Assembly (NCBI GenBank): GCA_030606765.1
Contig: JAUWFX010000044.1
Location: 1 to 11,546 of the forward strand
Source of the DNA: Dehalococcoidia bacterium
GTDB taxonomy: Bacteria; Chloroflexota; Dehalococcoidia; GIF9; AB-539-J10
Length of the DNA stretch: 11,546 nt
Reading direction: 5' to 3'
Shown: positions 6,376 to 11,546 of the stretch, in pieces
Layout of the letters: every line of letters begins with the position of its first letter
Numbering within the stretch: position 1 is the first letter of the stretch
The notes under the pieces: generated by a model
What the model saw: only the letters and a program-made list of their open reading frames with translations
What the model was told of the DNA's origin: nothing
The model's database searches: none
Position numbers and translations under genes: made by a program

Positions 6376-6403
6376 CATATATCTTTCCACACGGAGAAGT
6401 CAA
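6376..6403 (-). promoter_or_regulatory. Candidate promoter of the rib operon
   Basis: On the minus strand: -35 TTGACT (6403-6398), 16-bp spacer, -10 TATATG (6381-6376). Transcription would begin near 6369, at the first base of the enclosing stem of the leader. The -10 is only a fair match. Confidence 0.5.
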
Positions 6404-6480
6404 GTTTGACACAGGCATTTGCCCATTGCCATCTTAAATAATACAAGGTAATTGATAATTTGCCAAATTGAGCAATTCAC

Positions 6481-6495
6481 GGGGAAGCTGTCCCC
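6481..6495. repeat. GGGGA-AGCTG-TCCCC palindrome
   Basis: Perfect 5-bp inverted repeat GGGGA (6481-6485) / TCCCC (6491-6495) in the divergent region between the rib operon and archease. It resembles the element at 885-897 and REP-like GGGGACAG-type units. No T-tract follows on either strand, so it is not a clear terminator. Confidence 0.4.
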
Positions 6496-6582
6496 TTTAC
6501 TGTCTTCAGCATTGATTGTAACAACAGCTTGAGCGAAGTGCAAAAAGAGCAAGCGTAAATGGAGATGTCGCTGCTATTTTTG

Positions 6583-6588
6583 TATAAT
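6583..6588 (+). promoter_or_regulatory. Candidate -10 box of archease-rtcB
   Basis: A consensus TATAAT ends 12 bases before the ATG at 6601, with TGGAGA (6560-6565) at 17-bp spacing as a poor -35. Transcription from it would start about 6 bases before the ATG, giving a nearly leaderless mRNA, which fits the lack of an SD there. Confidence 0.4.
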
Positions 6589-6600
6589 GGACTTAGTAAA

Positions 6601-7020
6601 ATGGAAAAGGCTTTTGAAATAATCGACCATACTGCTGACGTGGGCATCATCGCCTATGGGACAGATGTCGAGGAGCTTTTTTCCAACGCCGCTCTGGCTC
6701 TGTTCAGTTTGATTACTGAGCCTGAAGGCGTTGAAGAGAAATTGCACCTCGCTTTGGAAGTAAGCAGCGCGGACAGAGATAGTCTGCTCGTTGAATGGCT
6801 TAATGAGCTCATTTACCTCTTTGATGTCAAACATATTTTGCTCAACCGGTTCGATATTGAAAGTTTGACTCATAATCAGCTTAAGGCTACCTGTTATGGG
6901 GAAGATTTTGACCCAATGAAACATAAGATAAAGACAGGGGTAAAAGCAGCCACATATCATATGTTAAAGCTAGACAAAAATGGTGGTGGGTACAAAGCAC
7001 AGATAATTCTCGATATTTAG
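6601..7020 (+). CDS. Archease, RtcB-activating protein
   Basis: 139 residues from the ATG at 6601, the family's usual length. The N terminus MEKAFEIIDHTADVGIIAYG carries the diagnostic DHTAD metal-binding motif. Later conserved parts are the LFSNAALALFSLI helix, LLVEWLNELIYLFDV, a FDPMKHKIKTGVKAATYH segment and the C-terminal LDI, whose Asp is a metal ligand in known archeases. An in-frame ATG at 6559 would add 14 residues not typical of the family, and it lies upstream of the TATAAT at 6583, so 6601 is preferred. Archease speeds guanylylation of RtcB and allows multiple turnovers. The downstream rtcB ATG is 11 nt away, with its SD overlapping the archease stop, so the two are co-translated as a functional pair. 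No SD is seen before archease itself. Confidence 0.93.
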   Translation: MEKAFEIIDHTADVGIIAYGTDVEELFSNAALALFSLITEPEGVEEKLHLALEVSSADRDSLLVEWLNELIYLFDVKHILLNRFDIESLTHNQLKATCYGEDFDPMKHKIKTGVKAATYHMLKLDKNGGGYKAQIILDI

Positions 7021-7031
7021 GAGCTAAGTAC

Positions 7032-8489
7032 ATGGCACGATGGCAAGGAAAGCTTATTAAGATAGATGATTATCGCTGGAAGATTCCCGAGAATTATAAA
7101 GCTGGCATGAAGGTTCCTGGCCTAATCTATGCCAGTAAGGAAATGCTGGAATCTATATGTGATGAACAAACACCCGAACAAGTTGCCAATGTTGCATTTC
7201 TCCCCGGTATAGTAGGTTACTCCTTCGCCATGCCGGATATCCACTGGGGCTATGGCTTCCCTATAGGCGGGGTGGCGGCAATGGACATTAAGAATGGTGT
7301 AATTTCTCCCGGCGGAGTGGGTTATGATATTAATTGCGGTGTAAGGCTATTGCGTACCAGTCTCAGCGAAGCTGAAGTGCGGCCCAGAATTAATGAGCTC
7401 ATTAATGAATTATTTCTTAATGTGCCATCAGGCCTTGGCTCTGAAGGGAAGATAAAGGTAAGTCAAAAAGAGATGAACCAATTGATGGTTGAGGGAGCTC
7501 GTTGGGCAGTGAAGCGTGGCCTGGGTTCCGAGGAAGATTTGGATGTTACTGAAGAAAATGGATGTCTCGGTGGTGCCGATCCCAGTAAGGTAAGCGATAA
7601 AGCGGCAAAGCGAGGTATGCCTCAGGCAGGCACATTAGGCTCAGGAAATCATTTTCTTGAGATTCAGGTGGTGAAGGAGATATTCGAACCCAACATAGCT
7701 AGCATTATGGGCATCACTGAGATAGGTCAGATATTAGTCTTAATTCACACAGGCTCTCGCGGCTTCGGTCACCAAGTATGTACTGACCATCTGCGTGTCA
7801 TGGAGGGGGCGGTATCGAAGTACGGGATAAAGCTCCCCGACCGGCAGCTCGCCTGCGCTCCCATAGAATCATCGGAAGGCCAAGATTATTTAGGTGCTAT
7901 GGCATGTGCTGCTAACTACGCTTGGGCTAACCGGCAGTGCATTGCCCACTGGGTTAGAGAAAGTTTTTCCAAAATTTTCGGTAAAAATCCTGAGAAACTT
8001 GGCATGAGGCAGGTTTATGATGTCGCTCATAACATAGCCAAAATAGAAGAACATACAATAGATGGTCACAAGCTTAAGGTTTGCGTTCACCGCAAAGGAG
8101 CTACCAGAGCTTTTCCGGCCGGCCATAAGGATACTCCCAGACGCTACAGGGAGGTAGGGCAACCTGTGCTCGTGCCCGGAGACATGGGACGTTGTTCTTT
8201 TATTGCTGTGGGTACTCAAAAGGCCATGGATGAGACCTTTGGCTCCACTTGTCATGGTGCCGGGAGAGTGTTAAGTCGCGGTGCTGCCAGGCGGAGTATG
8301 CAGGGTAGAGATGTAGTTCGAGAATTAAAGAGCAGAGGTATTACCGTCAAGGCGGGAAACATCTCTTCGCTAGCTGAGGAGGCATCCCAAGCTTACAAAG
8401 ATATCACTGAAGTTATAGATGTGGTTCATCAAGCTGGCATTTCTAGAAAAGTGGCTATGGCTATACCTATGGCCGTTATCAAGGGCTAA
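7032..8489 (+). CDS. rtcB: RtcB RNA ligase (3'-phosphate/5'-OH)
   Basis: 485 residues, full length. RtcB joins RNA 2',3'-cyclic or 3'-phosphate ends to 5'-OH ends using GTP and Mn2+; in bacteria it serves RNA repair, in archaea and animals tRNA splicing. All key residues are present: manganese ligands Asp99 and Cys102 (GVGYDINCGVR), His207 (GSGNHFLEIQ), His239 (IHTGSRG), His333 (VAHNIAKIEEH), and the guanylylated His408 in STCHGAGRVLSRGAARR. Other conserved blocks are MPDIHWGYGFPIGG, ESSEGQDYLGAM and the C-terminal VVHQAGISRKVA. The spacing matches the archaeal-type enzymes that work with archease. Its SD (AGGAG) overlaps the archease TAG. No rtcR-like regulator or RtcA cyclase is seen in the window. 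Confidence 0.98.
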   Translation: MARWQGKLIKIDDYRWKIPENYKAGMKVPGLIYASKEMLESICDEQTPEQVANVAFLPGIVGYSFAMPDIHWGYGFPIGGVAAMDIKNGVISPGGVGYDINCGVRLLRTSLSEAEVRPRINELINELFLNVPSGLGSEGKIKVSQKEMNQLMVEGARWAVKRGLGSEEDLDVTEENGCLGGADPSKVSDKAAKRGMPQAGTLGSGNHFLEIQVVKEIFEPNIASIMGITEIGQILVLIHTGSRGFGHQVCTDHLRVMEGAVSKYGIKLPDRQLACAPIESSEGQDYLGAMACAANYAWANRQCIAHWVRESFSKIFGKNPEKLGMRQVYDVAHNIAKIEEHTIDGHKLKVCVHRKGATRAFPAGHKDTPRRYREVGQPVLVPGDMGRCSFIAVGTQKAMDETFGSTCHGAGRVLSRGAARRSMQGRDVVRELKSRGITVKAGNISSLAEEASQAYKDITEVIDVVHQAGISRKVAMAIPMAVIKG

Positions 8490-8500
8490 ATGCTATTTAT

Positions 8501-8525
8501 TATCCTGAGTGTAGCGAAGAATCTG
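8501..8525. repeat. Short dispersed-repeat-like sequence between rtcB and the nitroreductase gene
   Basis: The bases CCTGAGTGTAGCGAAGAATC, with a few on each side, look like the CTGAGCGAAGCGAAGAATCT type of short interspersed repeat that recurs in many environmental bacterial genomes. It fills almost all of the 38-bp gap and ends three bases before the nitroreductase ATG, so it may have replaced that gene's own SD. A weaker relative, CTTGAGCGAAGTG, lies at 6528-6540. The repeat call rests on recalled motifs, not on a second good copy here. Confidence 0.4.
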
Positions 8526-8527
8526 GC

Positions 8528-9166
8528 ATGGGGCAAACCATAATTAAGCTTTCCCTTCCTCAGTTAAAAGGCGAGGTTTCATTAGAGGAAACTATACTAA
8601 GGCGCAGATCGGTTCGTAGATACAGTAGGGAGCCGCTAGATTTATCTCAATTGAGTCAAATACTTTGGTCAGCCCAGGGCATCACTGGAACTAGAGAGTT
8701 CAGGGCAGCGCCCAGTGCCGGAGCTACCTATCCCCTGGAGATTTTTGTGTTCGTTGGCAAACAAGGTGTCATTGCCAGCGAGGCAAAGCAAGCTCCCGAA
8801 GAATTACAGGCCGGCATTTACCACTATGAAGCAGACTCCCATTCCTTGAGCTTACACAAACCGGCCGATTTAAGACCAGATTTAGCCAGAGCAACTCTGG
8901 ACCAAGAGTTTATTATTGACGCCCCGGTGGATATTGTCGTCTGTGCTCTTTATCACAGGACTTCCTATAGATATGGCAGACGTGGAGAAAGATACGTTCA
9001 CATAGAGGTAGGACATGTAGGTGAAAACATCCACCTTCAAGCTGTGGCTTTGGGGTTAGCCACAGTGGAAGTCGGCGCCTTTCATGATGAAGAGGTATGG
9101 AAAATCCTCGGGGTAGAGGAACAAATTAAGCCCCTATATATAATGCCTCTGGGCAAAGCAGCGTAA
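8528..9166 (+). CDS. SagB-like nitroreductase-family FMN oxidoreductase
   Basis: 212 residues, ATG start (no other in-frame start before an upstream stop), TAA stop. The N terminus has the SagB-type pattern KLSLPQLKGEVSLEETILRRRSVRRYSREPL, in which the RRRSVRRY arginines would hold the FMN phosphate. It is followed by LSQILWSAQGITG, the APSAGATYPLEIFVF loop, VHIEVGHVGENIHLQAVALGLATVEVGAF and a closing YIMPLGKAA. It uses FMN as cofactor; members reduce or oxidise diverse substrates, and true SagB enzymes make azoles in peptide toxins. No SagC/SagD (YcaO) or precursor peptide is seen nearby, so a role in peptide modification is not supported; a general FMN oxidoreductase is safer. It is shorter than toxin-operon SagB and lies 38 bp after rtcB, probably in the same transcript. 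Confidence 0.9.
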   Translation: MGQTIIKLSLPQLKGEVSLEETILRRRSVRRYSREPLDLSQLSQILWSAQGITGTREFRAAPSAGATYPLEIFVFVGKQGVIASEAKQAPEELQAGIYHYEADSHSLSLHKPADLRPDLARATLDQEFIIDAPVDIVVCALYHRTSYRYGRRGERYVHIEVGHVGENIHLQAVALGLATVEVGAFHDEEVWKILGVEEQIKPLYIMPLGKAA

Positions 9167-9170
9167 GGAA

Positions 9171-9204
9171 AGACACAAAGCGCCAAACATTTTTGTTAGT
9201 GTCT
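9171..9204 (+). terminator. Weak hairpin after the nitroreductase gene
   Basis: An inverted repeat AGACAC (9171-9176) / GTGTCT (9199-9204) encloses a smaller AACA/TGTT stem. No T-tract follows. It could slow transcription or stabilise the 3' end of the archease-rtcB-nitroreductase mRNA; as a terminator it is weak. Confidence 0.25.
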
Positions 9205-9272
9205 GCCTACAGACGTTCTTAGCTTGCAATTGAATTGAGCTTCGGCCCTTCTTGCCATATCAGTAAACTTAT

Positions 9273-9301
9273 TTGACCGGTAATTTAGAAAGCTATAAAA
9301 T
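9273..9301 (+). promoter_or_regulatory. Candidate promoter of the MeaB-like gene
   Basis: -35 TTGACC (9273-9278), 17-bp spacer, -10 TAAAAT (9296-9301; TATAAA overlaps it at 9294). The expected start near 9308 leaves a leader of about 12 bases, with no SD before the ATG at 9320. Confidence 0.5.
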
Positions 9302-9319
9302 AACCTCACCCCGTAATAG

Positions 9320-10291
9320 ATGACTCCTAAAATTATGAGGCTAGTGGAACAGATGCTTAAGGGAGAAAACGTCTCCCTGTCACGTGTCATCAGCTTGGTG
9401 GAAAACGAAAGCAGCCAAGTACCTGAAATAATGAAGCTCATCGCTCCACACCTGGGGAAGGCACACTACATAGGGGTAACCGGCCCCCAAGGAGTAGGAA
9501 AGAGCACCCTGGTGGACAAGCTGACAGCGTTGATGCGGAAACAAAGCTTAAAAGTCGGGATAATTGCCGTAGATCCCTCAAGCCCATTCACGGGAGGGGC
9601 TGTATTAGGTGACCGGATAAGAATGCAGCAACACTACCTTGACGATGGGGTTTTCATTCGCAGTATGGCGACTCGTGGCAGTATGGGCGGGCTACCACAA
9701 ACTGCCAGCTCTGTGATTAAGTTGCTTGACGCCGCTGGTAAAGATATTATCTTGGTAGAGACAGTAGGAGTAGGACAAAGCGAGATAGATATTATGGAGA
9801 AGACCGATACTGTGCTTGTCATATTATGTCCTGAATCTGGGGATGCTATCCAGACGATGAAAGCTGGACTGTTTGAGATCGCTGACATATTTGTAGTTAA
9901 TAAGTCTGACCATCCTGGTGCCGACAACTTTGTCCGTGATATACAAGCTATGCTGCAGCTTCGTGAGCCAAGTTGGTGGAGTATACCTGTGGTAGCCACA
10001 GAAGCAACTAATGACGTCGGCACTGAGGAACTTTACCAACAAATTCAATTACACCACCAAGCCCTCTGTGAAGATGGTCGACTTTCACAACGTCGCCAAT
10101 TACAACGAAAACAGGACTTCATAAAAACTCTAGAACGCAAACTCACTCATAAGTTGCTCATGTTAATTGAGCAAGATGGGCAACTGAGTAACTATATTGA
10201 GAGGGTGGAAAAAGGAGAGCTCGACCCATACTCCGCAGCCGATGAAATCCTTAAATCTGGAAACCTTTTAACCGATTGGTTACGCCAATAA
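9320..10291 (+). CDS. MeaB/ArgK-type G3E GTPase (B12-mutase chaperone family)
   Basis: 323 residues, typical length. An in-frame TAG directly before the ATG fixes this as the first possible start. Motifs: Walker A GPQGVGKST (residues 55-63), the family block VDPSSPFTGGAVLGDRIRM, SMATRGSMGGLPQ, the switch-II-like VETVGVGQSEIDI, and the base-specificity motif NKSD (194-197). The C-terminal helices (RLSQRRQLQRKQDFIKTLERKL) resemble the family's dimerisation arm. Such GTPases gate cofactor loading and rescue of adenosylcobalamin-dependent acyl-CoA mutases such as methylmalonyl-CoA mutase. No mutase or B12-binding subunit is in the window, so the partner must lie elsewhere or downstream. It probably has its own promoter and leads into the FAD oxidoreductase gene 17 bp on. 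Confidence 0.94.
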   Translation: MTPKIMRLVEQMLKGENVSLSRVISLVENESSQVPEIMKLIAPHLGKAHYIGVTGPQGVGKSTLVDKLTALMRKQSLKVGIIAVDPSSPFTGGAVLGDRIRMQQHYLDDGVFIRSMATRGSMGGLPQTASSVIKLLDAAGKDIILVETVGVGQSEIDIMEKTDTVLVILCPESGDAIQTMKAGLFEIADIFVVNKSDHPGADNFVRDIQAMLQLREPSWWSIPVVATEATNDVGTEELYQQIQLHHQALCEDGRLSQRRQLQRKQDFIKTLERKLTHKLLMLIEQDGQLSNYIERVEKGELDPYSAADEILKSGNLLTDWLRQ

Positions 10292-10308
10292 CCCTAGAAT
10301 GAATCCCA

Positions 10309-11546
10309 ATGGGCAAAAGTTATGATGTCGCCATAGTTGGTGCTGGTCCCGCAGGTATATTCGCTAGCTTGGAATTGTGTAACGCTGGCCTCGACGTTGT
10401 ACTTCTGGACAAGGGAGGAGAAATTGATACCCGTGTTTGTCCCGTTCAAAACGGAAGTGGACGCTGCGTGCTCTGCTCACCATGCCATCTAGTGAGTGGT
10501 TTCGGAGGTGCTGGTGCTTTCAGCGATGGGAAACTAACCTTGTCCACCCAAGTAGGCGGCCGGCTCAAGGAATTGATCGGTTCTGATCAGGCCCGAGTAC
10601 TCATAGATTATGTTGATTCTATCTATCTCAAATTTGGTGCTCCTCCTAAGGTTTATGGTGTGGGGGGAAATATACCTGAGCTGGAGCGAGAGGCTACCTT
10701 AGCCGGGCTCACATTAATCCCTGTTAAATTGCGTCACTTGGGAACAGAGCTTTGTCACGAAACATTGAAGGCTATGCAGAATTATCTGTCATCTAAATTA
10801 GACATAAGGCTAAGAACAACAATTAATAATATTGTAGTTGACGATGGTGCGGTCAAAGCTGTTGAAACCAGCAATGGTGAAAGCTTAAGCTGTCGCTACT
10901 TAATCTTAGCCCCGGGGAGGGAGGGGGCAGAATGGTTATGCAATGAAGCCGAGAGGCTTAAATTAAGCCTTGCTTCCAACCCTGTAGATGTGGGTTGCCG
11001 AATCGAAGTACCAATGACAACCATGGAGAAGCTAACTTCGACATTGTATGAATCAAAACTCGAATTTTATTCCAAAAGTTTCAATGACCGGGTTAGAACA
11101 TTCTGCATGTGTCCTGGAGGCGAGGTGATTATGGAGTCCACAGGCGGCTCCGACCCTGTGATTACAGTCAATGGCATTGGTTATACCCAACCCAGGACAA
11201 AAAACACTAACTTTGCCCTTTTAGTGAGCACCACCTTCACCGAGCCTTTCCATGAACCTATTGCCTATGGTAAGTATCTGGCAAGGCTGGCTAATATCCT
11301 TAGTGGCGGTGTGCTAGTGCAGAGATTGGGGGACTTAATGGATGGTCATCGCTCCACACAAGCCCGCCTCCAGGATAGTCCCATTGAACCAAGCTTAAAA
11401 GCGGCAACTCCCGGAGATTTAAGCTTTGCCCTCCCCTATCGTTATCTCAAGAGTATAGTGGAAATGCTTCAAGCTATGGACAAACTAGTTCCGGGCGTCG
11501 CTTCTCCATATACTTTGCTTTACGGGATAGAGGTTAAATTTTACTC
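10309..11546 (+). CDS. COG2509-like FAD-dependent oxidoreductase with cysteine motif (3' end outside window)
   Basis: Open to the window's 3' edge, 412 codons visible without a stop. It begins MGKSYDVAIVGAGPAGIFAS, a dinucleotide-binding Rossmann motif (GAGPAG, residues 11-16), with DKGGEI closing the second strand. Next come Cys44, Cys53, Cys56 and Cys59 (C-x8-C-x2-C-x2-C), then SGFGGAGAFSDGKLTLS, the hallmark of the uncharacterised FAD-dependent dehydrogenase family. A second FAD contact is ILAPGREGAEW. Later conserved parts are GCRIEVP, FCMCPGGEV, RLGDLMDGHRS and LPYRYLKSIVEML. The four cysteines could hold an Fe-S or zinc site (inference). The reaction is unknown. The ATG is 17 bases after the meaB-like stop with no SD, so it is probably translated from the same mRNA. 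An ATG at 10299 in another frame stops after eight codons. Most of the protein is present; family members are usually somewhat longer. Confidence 0.9.
   Translation, partial: MGKSYDVAIVGAGPAGIFASLELCNAGLDVVLLDKGGEIDTRVCPVQNGSGRCVLCSPCHLVSGFGGAGAFSDGKLTLSTQVGGRLKELIGSDQARVLIDYVDSIYLKFGAPPKVYGVGGNIPELEREATLAGLTLIPVKLRHLGTELCHETLKAMQNYLSSKLDIRLRTTINNIVVDDGAVKAVETSNGESLSCRYLILAPGREGAEWLCNEAERLKLSLASNPVDVGCRIEVPMTTMEKLTSTLYESKLEFYSKSFNDRVRTFCMCPGGEVIMESTGGSDPVITVNGIGYTQPRTKNTNFALLVSTTFTEPFHEPIAYGKYLARLANILSGGVLVQRLGDLMDGHRSTQARLQDSPIEPSLKAATPGDLSFALPYRYLKSIVEMLQAMDKLVPGVASPYTLLYGIEVKFY

Noticed and set aside
6283..6558. FMN riboswitch expected in front of ribD
   Set aside because: None of the conserved FMN-element blocks is visible on the minus strand between ribD and archease; only unrelated short stems are present.
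6559..6600. Earlier archease start at 6559
   Set aside because: The extra 14 residues are not typical of the family, have no SD, and lie over the TATAAT that probably drives the gene; Met at 6601 matches the usual N terminus.
8528..9166. Azole-forming peptide toxin cluster based on the SagB-like gene
   Set aside because: No YcaO/SagD, SagC or precursor-peptide gene is in the window, so only the flavoenzyme family is supported.
1..11546. CRISPR array or complete insertion sequence
   Set aside because: I saw no regularly spaced repeats and no transposase or integrase gene on either strand.

Overview
The window reads as a chromosomal segment of a bacterium. It has -35/-10 promoters, Shine-Dalgarno (SD) sites on several genes, a tRNA gene with encoded CCA, and a bacterial-type riboflavin operon with a fused RibBA. 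The mix of genes (bacterial ribDEBAH, an archease/RtcB RNA-repair pair, a stand-alone EF-Tu-domain-2-like protein, a SagB-like nitroreductase, a MeaB GTPase and a cysteine-rich FAD protein) suggests an uncultured anaerobe, perhaps a Dehalococcoidia-type Chloroflexota. That placement is a low-confidence inference from gene content; no marker gene here settles it.

Layout. 1-733 is the 3' end of an ABC-F ATPase gene, visibly richer in G+C than what follows. 734-1131 holds no convincing gene, but has an extended SD-like sequence, a small perfect hairpin and a GGGGA/TTCCC palindrome. 1132-1635 is a tspO gene interrupted by one in-frame TGA. 1676-1751 (minus) is tRNA-Val(GAC) with its own promoter. 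1877-2438 (minus) is a coupled pair of small unrecognised proteins driven by a near-consensus promoter at 2475-2503. A second near-consensus promoter (2541-2569) points the other way and drives the 84-residue EF-Tu-domain-2-like gene. That gene's 3' end overlaps the 3' end of ribH by 11 bp.

2840-6282 (minus) is a complete, tightly packed riboflavin operon in the order ribD-ribE-ribBA-ribH. It covers the pathway from GTP and ribulose 5-phosphate to riboflavin, apart from the dephosphorylation step. I see no FMN riboswitch in front of it. Its roughly 85-nt leader instead has an enclosing stem, a perfect 10-bp palindrome and a hairpin that holds the SD in its loop.

6601-8489 (plus) is archease followed 11 nt later by rtcB, the RNA-ligase/activator pair, with all RtcB metal ligands and the guanylylated histidine present. 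It is followed by a SagB-like nitroreductase (8528-9166), a MeaB/ArgK-type GTPase (9320-10291) and the start of a COG2509-like FAD-dependent oxidoreductase (10309 to the window edge). Several plus-strand genes here lack an SD. Archease and meaB have a -10-like box so close to the ATG that near-leaderless mRNAs are plausible.

The points most worth checking are the tspO stop codon, the rib leader, the small coupled gene pair, the two 7-nt G/C tracts in ribD and the SD/hairpin without a gene at 820-873.
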